DNA of 64,000 nt from Rhabdophis nuchalis (GCA_039707465.1 CM077648.1:21700119-21764118); one strand, 5' to 3'. Counted from the first letter of the stretch, positions 24,057-34,718 are shown. Made by a program: numbers and translations. The notes: generated by a model not told the origin, from the sequence alone.

Positions 24057-24191
24057 ATGGAAATTGTATCCATATGGTGGATAATGGTATTGTCCAGAAA
24101 CTGATGGACTTATTGGACAGGCACGTGGAAGATGGAAATGTCACTGTGCAACATGCAGCACTAAGTGCGCTCCGAAATCTTGCAATTCCTG
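24057..24191 (+). CDS. RAP1GDS1: RAP1GDS1 exon, ARM repeat H
   Basis: 135 bp after a CGTCTGCAG acceptor, ending G/GTAAGC. It reads DGNCIHMVDNGIVQKLMDLL, then DRHVEDGNVTVQHAALSALR and NLAIP, about human residues 347-392. It is the best-matching armadillo repeat in the gene (VQHAALSALRNLAIP). The following intron, about 6.3 kb, is the most transposon-rich of RAP1GDS1 and contains the nested L1-in-SINE insertion. Confidence 0.96.
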
Positions 24192-24968
24192 GTAAGCACA
24201 TTACAGCAACATTCTCAGTGATTCCAAAGTTAGTGGGACGATACTTTGCTCTATAAATACCATGTTTGCCATCTGTATCTATTTACTGAAAAGAAAATAC
24301 CACCTTGTTTTTGCAGCTTATTTATTCTTCACGGTTTAAATGTTATCTTCGTTTTTCTAATAGTTATACAATAATGAAATCAAAGAATTACAGTGTGGAG
24401 AATAGTACTTACAAGTTAATACCTTTAGGAATCCGGTAGTCACCTTGTATATTGCAACAACTCGCAGGAGACCAAACTAGCAGTGCCAACAGAACTGACA
24501 GATGCCAGATTGGAAAAGGTTGAGCTTAGGTATTACTTTTCATCTTCTGTGTTTGCATTTGTAAAACAATAAAAATGTTGTCTGACCTCAGTGTTGACAA
24601 TGTTTTACAAAGATAAGTATATAGATAGTTAAGATTAAAACATAAAGTATAGGAATATATAAACACAAACCCCAACAAGAGCTAATATAATAATCTCTGG
24701 CAAGAGGACATCACTTCCCAAATACCTTCTGGAAGATCTACAGAATATTTTAGGCTTCTTCCAGACAGCAACAAAATGAGAACCAGCATAATTTCCGTAA
24801 GTGGAAATTATGCTGGTTTTATTGTTTTCCAGAAGAAGACTAAAATGTACTGTAGATCTTACTGTAGAGGAAAACAGCACCTCTGACCCTCGACCTTCCT
24901 CACTTCCTTAAATTGAGAATCATCATCAGCTTTCCTGTCAAGACTGAATTGACCAGGCTGATTGTAAC

Positions 24969-25190
24969 AGGAAAATAGCAATAGCATTTATATACCGCTT
25001 CACAGTGCTTTACAGCCTTCTTTTAAGCAGTTTACAGAGTTAGCATATTGGCCCCAACAATCTGGGTCCTCATTTTACCCACCAGCTCAAGGTTGAGTCA
25101 ACCGTGAGACGGTGAGAATTGAACTGCCAAATTGCAAGCAGTCAGCAGACGTAGCCTGCAGTAGTGCATTCTAACCACTGCACTCCTGTG
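24969..25190 (-). mobile_element. tRNA-derived SINE, minus orientation
   Basis: Plus strand reads AATAGCAATAGCATTTATAT...CCGCTTCACAGTGCTTTACA...GGGTCCTCATTTTACCCACC...GTAGTGCATTCTAACCACTG, the reverse complement of the 12276-12521 family. Confidence 0.75.
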
Positions 25191-25650
25191 GATAATGTGG
25201 CACCAAGCTTTGGAGGACTTTGTAAGTTAGCACCAGCATTTTAAACTGCATCTGGAAATCTATTGGTAACCTGTGCTGGCCCATAGCAGAGGTGTAATGT
25301 ACTCCCGCTTGTGAACCTGCTCCTTCAGGAATAGTAATTTCCTATTGGGAGACATCAGTTGAAGACCCAGAAAGATCCTGATGAAGAAACAGTAACTCAT
25401 CTTTCTAAGTTTCCCTTATCCAAACCCTCTCAGCATGCAGGGGCCAAGAGAGAACTTCAATGGCATCAACATATTTTGAATACAGCAGGGAAATGCCAGA
25501 TAATTACTAAATATTTGCTGTTCTTATTGATATATGATATAAACTGATGCATTATGATATATTATGGTGTTGTTTCCCTAGTTAGTGTTTAATGCATTGC
25601 GTGAACTCAGCCAATTGCAGTTTATTCAGTAAATTACAGTTAACCAAACT

Positions 25651-25869
25651 AAGGTAAAGGTAAAGGTTTCCTTCGCACATCTGTGCTAGTCGTTCCCAAC
25701 TCTAGGGGGCGGTGCTTATCTCCGTTTCAAAGCCAAAGAGCCAGCGCTGTCCAAAGACATCTACATAGTCATGTGGCCAGCATGACTAAACGCCCAAGGC
25801 ACACGGAACACTGTTACCTTCCCACCAAAGGTGGTTCCTATTTTTCTACTCGCATTTTTACATGCTTTC
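25651..25869 (-). mobile_element. Sauria-type SINE, 3' half (interrupted)
   Basis: Minus-oriented Sauria SINE. Plus strand begins AAGGTAAAGGTAAAGG (complement of the tail) and includes TCTAGGGGGCGGTGCTTATC and GTCATGTGGCCAGCATGACT. It stops inside the SINE at ACATGCTTTC, where an L1-type element is inserted, and resumes at 27838. Confidence 0.85.
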
Positions 25870-27837
25870 TTATATTGAAAAAGTTTTATTGGTTTTACAA
25901 TTTTTCATTGGGGTAGGATAAGAGATACAAAGAAATTTTGAGAGCTTTCGCATCAAAGTCGTCGGCCCTTCCGGAGCTTCATAATAAATCATTAACAAAA
26001 AACATTTTTCATAATACTACAAAGTGAAAAACAAGTACATATTTCTAAGTTCTCAATTCAATGCTGTCAAGTCATTTGCAAAAATCCAGATACACATGTT
26101 ATACAATATTACTCAAAAAATCAAGGCAAAGTTATTTTTTAGATCTAAGTCTCTTGGCAATTGTGTCTTCTGTCCCTCCTTCCAGGCTCCCAGCGGGCGG
26201 GGCCGTGCCCCCCCTGCCCCCCCTGGATCTTCCCCCAGGACAGAGGAATGTTTTTTAAGAAAGGCTTCTGCCTCAGCAACTGTTTTAATCCTCACTCTTC
26301 CTCCTTCCCAGAACACCAGCATCCCTTCGGGCATCACCCACTTGAACCAGATCCCGTGATCAAACAATTTTCTAGACAAGAAGGAAAATTTCCTTCTCGC
26401 TTCTCTAATCTTTCTTGGAATCTGCTTCAAGATGGCAACCTCCTTTTGTTGGTAAATTAACGGTCCTCCTCTTTGCACCTTCAAGATTTCCTCTCTGGTT
26501 GACCTTCTAACAAATTTAACATGTATCTCTCTGGGTACTTCATTTATCCTGGCATATGCAGAGTTTATTCTGTAGGCTAGGTCAATGTCCCCTCTGATCT
26601 CATCCTTAGGTTTATGTAAATAATCTGCTAAAATTGTGCTCATGAGTTCAGGGAGACATTCACCAGATTCCTCAGAAACGTTCTGAAATCTCAAAAAATA
26701 TGTCAGACTTTCCATATCAATCCTAGACACATGCCCATTTATTTCTACAACCTCATTAGTAACATTTTTAATCTCTCCCTTAGCCCCAGCCAGCCCCCCT
26801 TCCAACTCTTCATTCTTCTGTGTGTTATCCAGCACTTGTTTCCGTGTGTCCAGTAGCTCCTTTTTGAAGTTGATATTTTCTTCTCTCTGGGCCTTGATTT
26901 CTTGCACCAAAGTTTGTATAACTGATTCAAGAGAAGCCATCCTTAGTTCTAAGCCTGCCAGTTCTGATTTCTGTGCCATAGTTAGCTGTTAAAGTTAATG
27001 CCACTAAAATGGCGTTTTTTGGGTGGGGCCGTTGAGGCAAATCAGGAGCTGAAAGTTCAAATCAGGATTGTGAAAAGTTCAGGAACCAAAAGAGAAACAG
27101 TTTTCCAGATCAATAATTCTAATAACGAAGGCACTCCAGAAAAGAAATCTCATAATCCAAAAAAATTCTTCTTCAATAACAAGAGGAAGTCCAAATCACA
27201 AAGCGATGCTGGAAATTTTCCATAAGTAAAATAGTCATTCAGGGACAAAGAGAAGCCATTTTCCACTGCCCAGACTCAGAGGCAGAAGGAGAGAGTGGTA
27301 AAAAAAAAATGTTTCAAGTCAGCCAGACCTAGATACTTTGTTTCAAAGACAAACCGCAGATCACTTTCCCTTGTTTCAAACAGGGCGGATTAAAGATATC
27401 CGCTTCCTCGCAGCGAGGAGCCATTCTTAAGTGCCGCTTTAGTCCGAGGGGGGGTTTAACAAGCAGACACCCCCTTCCAAGTTCTTTCAGCCTAGGCTGA
27501 CAGCAAAAAAAATGTTTAAAACCACTCACTTTCCCCCTCGCAGCCGAAGCCCCGGGAAGCCTTCCGACTCAGACGGCCAGCTCTCTCCATGTTCTCAAAA
27601 CGATGCCGCCCACCATTGGCGAAGGGGAAACCCCCCGCAGCATGTCCTCCTCCACCTAAGCCGAAGACAAGGGTCGCTTCCCAGCTGCCGCTGGGGGAGG
27701 GCGACCCAGGCAAGCCGGCTTTACGGAAGACCCCCAAAAACGGGGCGTCTCGCCCCCGTGGGGGGGCAGGAAAAGAAACAAAGCGGCGAGCGAACCCTAG
27801 GCTCGCCCGTCGCCGCTGGAGCCGGAACCGGAAGACC
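25870..27837 (-). mobile_element. ORF1-only L1 (HAL1-like) element, complete insertion
   Basis: A 1,968-bp insertion read on the minus strand. Its order is a GC-rich 5' region starting GGTCTTCCGGTTCCGGCTCC (27837 down to about 26980), one intact ORF1 (26979-26113), and a 243-bp 3' UTR ending CCAATAAAACTTTTTCAATA. No ORF2, endonuclease or reverse transcriptase sequence lies between the ORF1 stop and the 3' end. Both ends are fixed by a perfect 11-bp TSD (TACATGCTTTC at 25859-25869 and 27838-27848) and by the interrupted SINE, which rejoins seamlessly if the insert is removed. The cut site in element orientation, TTT/GAAAG, fits an L1 endonuclease preference (TTTC/AA on the nicked strand). Confidence 0.85.
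26113..26979 (-). CDS. L1-type ORF1 protein, intact, 288 residues
   Basis: Uninterrupted frame from ATG to TGA. Residues ~5-90 form a heptad-like coiled coil (ELRMASLESVIQTLVQEI and later LLDTRKQVLDNTQKNEELEG). Residues ~91-160 match the RRM-type domain (SLTYFLRFQNVSEESGE, EIHVKFVRRSTREEILK). Residues ~178-243 match the C-terminal RNA-binding domain (VAILKQIPRKIREARRKF, WFKWVMPEGMLVFWEGG, AEAEAFLKK). In L1 elements this protein trimerises and coats element RNA in the cytoplasm. Human ORF1p is 338 residues; this one has a shorter coiled coil and an added Gly/Pro/Arg-rich tail. No ORF2 follows. It is antisense to RAP1GDS1, in the intron between exons H and I. Confidence 0.85.
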   Translation of the reverse strand: MAQKSELAGLELRMASLESVIQTLVQEIKAQREENINFKKELLDTRKQVLDNTQKNEELEGGLAGAKGEIKNVTNEVVEINGHVSRIDMESLTYFLRFQNVSEESGECLPELMSTILADYLHKPKDEIRGDIDLAYRINSAYARINEVPREIHVKFVRRSTREEILKVQRGGPLIYQQKEVAILKQIPRKIREARRKFSFLSRKLFDHGIWFKWVMPEGMLVFWEGGRVRIKTVAEAEAFLKKHSSVLGEDPGGAGGARPRPLGAWKEGQKTQLPRDLDLKNNFALIF

Positions 27838-27969
27838 TACATGCTTTCAAACTGCTAGGTTGGCAGAAGCTGGGACAAGTAACAGGAGCTCACTCTGTTA
27901 TGTGGCGCAAGGGATTCGAACCGCTGAACTGCCGACCTTTCTGATCAACAAGCTTCTGCGTCTTAGCAC
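27838..27969 (-). mobile_element. Sauria-type SINE, tRNA-like 5' half
   Basis: Continues the SINE interrupted at 25869 (27838-27848 is the duplicated target). The plus strand contains GAACTGCTAGGTTGG-like sequence, CAAGTAACAGGAGCTCACTC and GGGATTCGAACCGC, the complement of a tRNA B box. The extreme 5' head is missing or diverged after CTTAGCAC. Confidence 0.85.
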
Positions 27970-28745
27970 AGAATTGATTCCAGGAACTAGTATGTTTATT
28001 TGATAATTAACCAGATATAATAAGGAATAAGGGTTCTTTCAGGGTTTTTCTCTCTCTTATGCTACCCTAATGTTTTTATTCTCAGATTCTTCTTATTTAG
28101 CTCTGAGGGATTATGTAATTTCTAGGATTATTTTTATACTTTCTAGGGAACCTTAAAGGCTGTTTGAATGCCAGGCACATAAGCAAATATTTTGTTCATA
28201 TTTTGTTTTCGATCTTCACTGCACTTAACACGGTTTTTTCAAAACAGCAAGATACTGAGAAGAAATGTAAATGCAATATTAAACTGCCTTCTTAAAAAAC
28301 AAACATATGCTTTAATTCTAAAAACTCTCCACCAGAACAAGCACTGTTGAGCAGCATCTTGTTAGTCTGTATTTTAAATGCCAGTTCACTTCTCACTTTT
28401 AATTACAATGCACTATGAAGCCGTGTCTGTCTCCTGCTTTGCACATGGGGGTGGGATCCTGTGCAAAGATGGAACAGGTGTGGTTACCATGAGTAGAGGA
28501 AGAGAGGCACTGTGAGGCAGGGGGGAAGAAGCACAGAGTCTTCACAGTATCATCTGCGTTGTAATTGCAAAATTTAGCTCATAATGTAAATATGGCACGT
28601 AGAACAAACTGGATTCTTGTCCACAAACTGGATTTTTTGCACACATTTAATTATTCCAACAGAAGCTGACATACAGTATACCGCAGTTTCCTATGGATTT
28701 ACGTATTTGTTACATTTATTTGCTGCCTGTCTTAACATGTGGCTA
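27970..28745. other. RAP1GDS1 intron sequence, nothing recognised
   Basis: No exon or repeat end recognised. Confidence 0.45.
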
Positions 28746-28753
28746 CTCTGGGC

Positions 28754-28865
28754 CAGGAGTCTCCAAACTTGGCAACTTTAAACTTGGAGGACTTCAACTC
28801 CCAGAATTCTCTAGCCAACAGTTGAAGTCCTCCAGGCTTAAAGTTGGCAAGGTTGGAGACCCCTG
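28754..28865. mobile_element. Hairpin hAT MITE, copy 5
   Basis: Arms CAGGAGTCTCCAAACTTGGC and inverted CAGGGGTCTCCAACCTTGCC; flanks CTCTGGGC and CTCTAGGC match at 7 of 8. Its right half and flank are repeated at 29165-29280. Confidence 0.8.
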
Positions 28866-28974
28866 CTCTAGGCAGCTTACAATGAAAAAGTAGAAATGAA
28901 AAAGAAGTGTAAACACTATTATTCATATTGACAGTAGGAGTTTTGAACATAAAAGATAAGGCAAGATGAAGATA

Positions 28975-29150
28975 TAAAAGAAATGAAAATTAAAAAAGAA
29001 GAATATAAATTGCAAGCATTTGCAGATGACCTGGTATTTATTATGGAAGACCCAATAGAAACAGGTCCAAAACTACTAGAACAAATAGAAGAGTATCAAG
29101 AGTGGCAGGATTGAAAATTAATAAAGATAAAACAAGAAGAAGTGTAAACA
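28975..29150 (+). pseudogene. L1 ORF2 reverse-transcriptase fragment
   Basis: Reads EEYKLQAFADDLVFIMEDPI then EQIEEYQEW and, after a stop, KINKDKT. FADDLVFI is the L1 catalytic FADD box and KINKDKT the following palm motif. Only about 175 bp remain. Confidence 0.75.
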
Positions 29151-29164
29151 TAACAGCAAAGCCA

Positions 29165-29280
29165 GCTGGGGAATTCTGGGAGTTTAAATCCTCCAGGCTT
29201 AAAGTTGCCAAAGTTGGAGACCCCCCTGGACTAGGCAGCTTACAATGAAAAGGAGAAATGAAAAAGAAGTGTAAACATAA
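29165..29280. repeat. Partial duplicate of hairpin MITE copy 5 with flank
   Basis: GAATTCTGGGAGTTTAAATC...CTTAAAGTTGCCAAAGTTGG then CTAGGCAGCTTACAATGAAA...GAAGTGTAAACA repeats 28804-28916 at a spacing of about 363 bp. The non-transposon flank is included, so this is a local duplication, not a second insertion. Confidence 0.75.
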
Positions 29281-29682
29281 GAGTAGTAGAGCAATGGATA
29301 GAGCAATAGAATAAACAATGAAAAAGAAAACAATGCGATATGAAAATAAAAGCTGAGTGGATGGGGAAGAAGGGAGGAGCGAGGCGGGAGGTGGGATTTT
29401 CTATCTATCTAGTAGCCACCTCCAGTGCAGCATTCCCCCATTGGGTCCCATTATTCAGAGCATACGTTAAAGTCATGCTTACAGATATACATTAGAGCCT
29501 AATCTTACACACTAGGATAAGACATGTGGTCAAGCTATATTAACACCAAACCATTTCTGCTACTGTATGCAGGAGAGCTTAGCAACTGTGATTATGAACA
29601 TACATATACATTTGTTATTGATGTTAATATAAAAGAATGGTCAGACAGCAGGTAGTCAGAAGTGTAGTTTAAATCAGATGTT

Positions 29683-29893
29683 GGGGCCGTGGTGGTGCAG
29701 TGGTTTGAGTGCAATACTGCAGGCTGCTTCTGCTGATGGCTGATTGCCAGCAGCTTGGCAGTTCAAGTCCCACCGGCAAAAAATAGAGTCAGCCTTCCAT
29801 CCTTCCGAGGTCAGTAAAATGAGGAGCCAGGTTGTTGGTTGCAATATGTAAAGCACTGTGAAGTGGTACATAAGTCTTAAGTGCTATTGCTAG
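29683..29893 (+). mobile_element. tRNA-derived SINE (12276 family)
   Basis: GGGGCCGTGGTGGTGCAGTG head, GGCAGTTCAAGTCCCACCGG (B-box-like), GTCAGCCTTCCATCCTTCCG, AGTAAAATGAGGAGCCAG and tail AAGTGCTATTGCT. Confidence 0.8.
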
Positions 29894-30480
29894 GGTCCTG
29901 TAGAGGAGCTGTGCACTTTAGCTGCAGTGAAGCAACTGTTCTAAATAGCCAGTTTGAAAGTTAACAGATTTGGCTTCAATTCTCTTTCTGCCCCAGCTCA
30001 CAGTCCAAAGTCATTCCTTTATTCTATCCTTTCTAGGACTGTTGCCTATGTGAAGAAGCATGTTTTCCAACACACACCCCTAGTTCAAGAACACCAGACA
30101 ATGCAAACTGTATCAGTTAACATTCATGAAAAAAAATGTTGTAACTTTTGTTTGGATAGCTTTGAAAAATTGATAGAACTAGAAAGTACATGTACAATTC
30201 TTTTTCCTAATTTTTTTTTCTCCTTTTACAATTAAATTGAATGCGGGTTAGCTTTTAATGCAGGTTACATATAAAGGCTCTGTGGTTATGCATGTGGGTT
30301 CCTGTGGCTGTGATGGGCCCTTCCATTACCCCATCAAATCTGGATCTCAATTTGAGCATTCACCAATACTCCTCCTTAATTGTTTTAGGAAAGAAGAGAG
30401 CTTCCTAAAAAAAAAAAAAAACCTTCCTGTTGCACTTCAAGTGCATTCTTCTGAGATAATATCTGTTTTTTATTCCACAG

Positions 30481-30606
30481 TTGTAAATAAGGCAAAAATG
30501 CTGTCAGCTGGTGTGTCAGAAGCCGTATTGAAATTTCTCAAATCCGAAATGCCTCCTGTTCAGTTCAAGCTGCTGGGCACATTAAGAATGCTAATAGATG
30601 CACAAG
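30481..30606 (+). CDS. RAP1GDS1: RAP1GDS1 exon, ARM repeat I
   Basis: 126 bp after a TTATTCCACAG acceptor, ending G/GTAAAA. With the split Val codon it reads VVNKAKMLSAGVSEAVLKFL, then KSEMPPVQFKLLGTLRMLID and AQ, about human residues 392-434. Armadillo repeat; phase 1 at both ends. Confidence 0.95.
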
Positions 30607-31115
30607 GTAAAATAAGCTGCTTTCTTTGTTGAACTTTTGATCCGTTGCTAACTTTTTTTTTCCAGAAGAAGAAAAGGGTTTGAAGAAAATCCTTCAAATA
30701 AACCGAATGCATATGCAAAAGGAGGACGGTTAATGAATTGCTTCAAGGCCGCATGTTGTGTATAGCATAACATTTAAAAGCGTGACTCATCTGTAGATTT
30801 AACAGTTGTACGATGTGGAATGTCATATATGCCCTTTGTGATATGCTTCTACAAAGCCATCCTTTCCTTTCTAAATACCTCAGCAAAACTGTGAACAATT
30901 TCTTTAATTACAACAAAGTGATTTGAACTCCCACAAGATTCTCACAGGGGTCAAGCACAAAGTGCCATTTTAGAAAACTGGCAACTCTTGCTACATACTT
31001 CCAAGTGCTTTTTTTTTTACATTTTAAAAAAGAAGGCCCATAAGTAGCATCTCAAGCGGGGGAGGAGCTCATCTCGTTTCTTTTCTGTTTAACGTTGTCT
31101 TTGTAATACATGCAG

Positions 31116-31255
31116 CAGAAGCTGCCGAGCAGTTGGGAAAGAATGTGAAGCTGGTTGAAAGACTAGTGGAATGGTGTGAAGCCAAGGATCACGCAGGTGT
31201 GATGGGAGAATCCAATAGACTACTGTCTGCTCTTATACGACACAGCAAGTCCAAA
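31116..31255 (+). CDS. RAP1GDS1: RAP1GDS1 exon, ARM repeat J
   Basis: 140 bp after an ACATGCAG acceptor. It reads AEAAEQLGKNVKLVERLVEW, then CEAKDHAGVMGESNRLLSAL and IRHSKSK, about human residues 434-480. It ends on a complete codon (AAA/GTAAGT), so the next intron is phase 0, the only non-phase-1 intron among the ten seen. Skipping this exon alone would break the frame, unlike its neighbours. Confidence 0.95.
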
Positions 31256-31433
31256 GTAAGTGGCATTGCTTGAGGCTCCCTTACCTAACAGTGTGATGCC
31301 TGTTCAAGTGAGAGAACTGTGCTCCCTCGTTTCCTGACTTGACCATACTCTCAAGTTGGTCATCATGAGGGATGCATAACCTTTTTTGAACAAAGAGATG
31401 CTCTTGGCTTTGAGGGGTGCAGAGGGGAAGAGG

Positions 31434-31700
31434 CAGGGGTGAAATCTAGCAGGTTCTGACAGGTTCTGGAGAACCGGTAGTGGAAATTTTGAGTAGTTCA
31501 GAGAACCGGCAAATGCCATCTCTGGCTGGCCCAAGAGTGGGGTGGGAATGGAGCTTTTACAGTATCCTTCCCCTGGAGCGGAGTGGGGTGGGAATGGAGA
31601 TTTTGCAGTATCCTTCCCCTGCCATGCCCATCAAGCTACACTATGCCCACCAAGTCACACGCACAGAACCAGTAGTAAAAAATGTTGAATTTCACCACTG
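31434..31700. mobile_element. hAT-type MITE (CAGNGGTGRNATTCA family)
   Basis: Ends CAGGGGTGAAATCTAGCAGG and inverted CAGTGGTGAAATTCAACATT. Perfect 8-bp TSD GGAAGAGG at 31426-31433 and 31701-31708. Interior: TGGGAATGGAGATTTTGCAG and AGAACCAGTAGTAAAAAA. Confidence 0.9.
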
Positions 31701-32176
31701 GGAAGAGGGATGTTCTACTTAATGACTACTGATGAACAAAATAGCTCTGATATATTGTATGATCCATGCAGTCAGTCCAGACCAAGTTAACTATATTCTT
31801 CAGAGCAGGAAAAAGGAACACCACGCTATATCTACTACCTGGCCATTCTCAAAAGGGGGTTGCTACTTTGAGTAATGTTTTTGAACTTCTTTCATGTTTT
31901 CCATTGAAATGGTTTTCCTTTTGTAAATGGATTTTGTCGATTGAGGTTAATGTCCAAGACTTAATTCTGGGAATAAATTCTCAAAGTGTGTTAACCAACT
32001 GTACTTATAGCTTCTCTTAGGAAGATAACAGCTAACCAGGTTGCAGATTACAGATGTGGCTGCAAAATACTGTAGCCTTCTTTGAGCACTCTGGGATTAA
32101 CTTTAGCATCTTGTGATGGATTCTGCCTTATGGCCTGAGGGGGAAGCAGGAGCACCGTTATTGGATTTGCTAGATA

Positions 32177-32235
32177 GTGTTTTTCAAACTTAGCAACTTT
32201 TAAAATGTGTGGACTTCCACTTTCAGAATTTCAGT
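32177..32235. mobile_element. Possible half of a hairpin hAT MITE
   Basis: TTTTTCAAACTTAGCAACTT...TGTGGACTTCCACTTTCAGA resembles one arm of the hairpin family. The second arm is absent. Weak. Confidence 0.35.
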
Positions 32236-32402
32236 GGCAACGGGTAACATGCCCTTTGTTTATTAAAGTCTAGAAGCAGTTTATTATAATCAACACTGGC
32301 ATATTTTTTTTGAAATAGGAAAAATTAGCAAATTGATCTGTTGTATTTATCTGTGATACACTGCAATGTTGCTTCACATTCTCTTGTTATTTTTTTTTAA
32401 AG

Positions 32403-32529
32403 GATGTAATTAGGACCATTGTTCAGAGTGGTGGCATTAAACACTTAGTTACCATGGCAACTAGTGAACATGTAATAATGCAGAATGAAGCTCTTGTCGC
32501 TCTGGCATTAATAGCAGCTCTAGAATTAG
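32403..32529 (+). CDS. RAP1GDS1: RAP1GDS1 exon, ARM repeat K
   Basis: 127 bp after a T-rich tract and AAAG acceptor, ending G/GTAAGT. It reads DVIRTIVQSGGIKHLVTMAT, then SEHVIMQNEALVALALIAAL and EL, about human residues 481-523. It starts in phase 0 and ends in phase 1. The GGIKHLV and NEALVALALIA segments are standard armadillo helices. Confidence 0.95.
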
Positions 32530-33665
32530 GTAAGTTAGTCCAGCGGTTAATGTATCATAATTTATCTCCTCTCCAATGACAGAGGCCTTGTGCATGCTAA
32601 GCCATGATATGATGTCACTGAGGATTATGTACACGTATATGCCAGTGGGTGGGAAGACGTTTGCCTTATACATAGCTTCAAATGCTTCCTAGGATTTACA
32701 TATCTTCCACTCTGTCACTCATCCTCTTTGTGCCCTTGTTTGAGCCTCTCATAGTTCCTCTGGATTTTTCTTAAAAACCCTGCTCTCAGAACATTACAGA
32801 GTAATCAAAGTAAAGTCTGATCACTGTAGAATACAGTGAAATTATTGTAATATATTGAGTGGTCCAAAATTTCAGTTGCCTTTTAGTCAACCATTTCATA
32901 CAGATAAATATCAGAACCAAGAACCAAGTCCACATGTGAAAGTTCAGTTTAACTGGTTTATTGCAAAAAAAAACCATGCACAGGAATCTTCTCAATGACC
33001 GACACCTGGTTAGAGTTAGATAAGGGTCAGTCAAGAGTGAGTGGACTTTGTGGCTACATGAGAACTCTTAAACTGATCCTGCTTTTTACTCCTCCCTCTG
33101 GCCCTGCCATTCCTTCTCCTACAGTTATATTCAGATTGTAATGAATTACAATTCTAAGGTCCTTATGTGTTATTACAAAGCCAGGTGTTGCATACTTCTA
33201 TTCCGATATATTGGATTTCTGTTTTACAAGCATAGAATTGTGCACTTGTCTCTGTTCTGTCCCATCCTGTTTTTGTCAACCCAGATCTCCAGCCTATCAA
33301 GATCACTTTGAATTTGTTTCAACAGTCATTCTGTTGAAGAAAACAGATAAAACTCAAGTTACAAATACTTACAGAAAAAGAAATACGTATTTCCACAGTT
33401 ATTTTGTTTACCATTTATAAGAAGATTTAAAACTGTGATAAAAGAATTAGTTTTTACTACCATACGTTATGCATAGGCAGGTAATGGTAGTTGAAGCAAA
33501 AGTATTGGGTTTGTGTGTCAAGATTTGCAAGATCGGCAAAGGGCCATGATGTACACGTGTTGCACACATTCAAAAAGTGGGGCTTGTATTGATATTGTTT
33601 CCTAATATAAGACAACTAATACTATAACTAGCTGTCTAACTAATATACCATCTATCCATCTACAA

Positions 33666-34224
33666 CAGCAGTCACCAACTGGTGGTCCGCAAGAAAATGT
33701 TGGTGATCTGCAGAAAAATTACCATATTTTTCGGAGTATAAGACACCAAGGTTTTGAAGAGGCAAATTGAAAAAAAAAAGGTTTTGCACTCTACAAACCT
33801 CCCAAAAACGACCCGTTTTTGGTCCCAAAAAAGGGCATGGATAGCTTTTAGGAGGCTTATAGAGTGTTGCTGGGGGTGGTGGTCAAAATTGAGCAAAACA
33901 ACAGCCCATTGTTTGCTCATTTCTGCCCTCCCCAGCCCCCAGGAGCTCTCTGAAAGCCTCCTAGAAGCTATGCATGGCCATTTTGGTGAGGGGACCGGGG
34001 TTTTGGGAGTCAACAAATGCTATATTCAGTGTATAAGACGCACCCAGATTTTCAGCCTCTTTTTTCAGGGAAAAAGGTTTATCTTATACTCCAAAAAATA
34101 TGGTATTTGCATTTTTTATATTACACTAAATACTATTTTTCTTTTTAAATTCAAATTGGTGGTCCACGGGATTTAAAATTATGAATTTAGTGATCCCTGA
34201 GTTCCAAAAGATTGGCGATCCCTG
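33666..34224. mobile_element. hAT-type MITE carrying a nested element
   Basis: Ends CAGCAGTCACCAACTGGTGG and inverted CAGGGATCGCCAATCTTTTG. Flanks ATCTACAA and ATCTACAG match at 7 of 8. The element is split by the TA-flanked insertion at 33722-34103; its own sequence resumes with GTGGTCCACGGGATTTAAAA. Confidence 0.75.
33722..34103. mobile_element. TA-flanked MITE, nested (CCRTATTTTTCGGAG ends)
   Basis: Starts CCATATTTTTCGGAGTATAA and ends with its complement (TTATACTCCAAAAAATATGG), bounded by TA on each side. TA target and short TIR suggest Tc1/mariner-type mobilisation, which is inferred. Same family as 52449-52962. Confidence 0.75.
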
Positions 34225-34682
34225 ATCTACAGCATCTATCTATCATCTGTTTGTCTGTCAATCTAGCTGTCAATCTCTCATATCTCTCATGTCTGTCTGT
34301 CTGTCTGGGTTCCAAGTAATACACCCATAGTGAACAAACCTCTGAGGCAGATAGATTCCTCAAAGAATAGTTTTATTGTATATATCATATTGGCACAGTT
34401 GTGGTGAAAACCGACTTTGAAGGTTCCCGCGATTTTCACCTAATTAAAAGAAAGTTTTTCCCTTTCCCCAAACAATCAGTCACATGGTCCAATCAAGGTG
34501 CTGCCAGTTGCCTGGTAATGTCACTCCTTTCTCTGATCAAGTGTGAAAATGTCCTTGGTTCCCAGGAGAAAGTATTTTGTTTTGTTTATAAAACCCCAGC
34601 TATCTCTATTACCTCTCAGTTCCAATGTGGCAACACTGAAGCTTCAAAATGGCTTTGGTCAGGTCAGCTTCAGGATTGATAC

Positions 34683-34718
34683 CATCCATCCATCCATCCA
34701 TCCATCCATCCATCCATC

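Noticed and set aside
27512..28003. 163-codon and overlapping frames
   Set aside because: Shadows of the GC-rich 5' region of the L1-type element, running into the SINE; low stop density follows from base composition.
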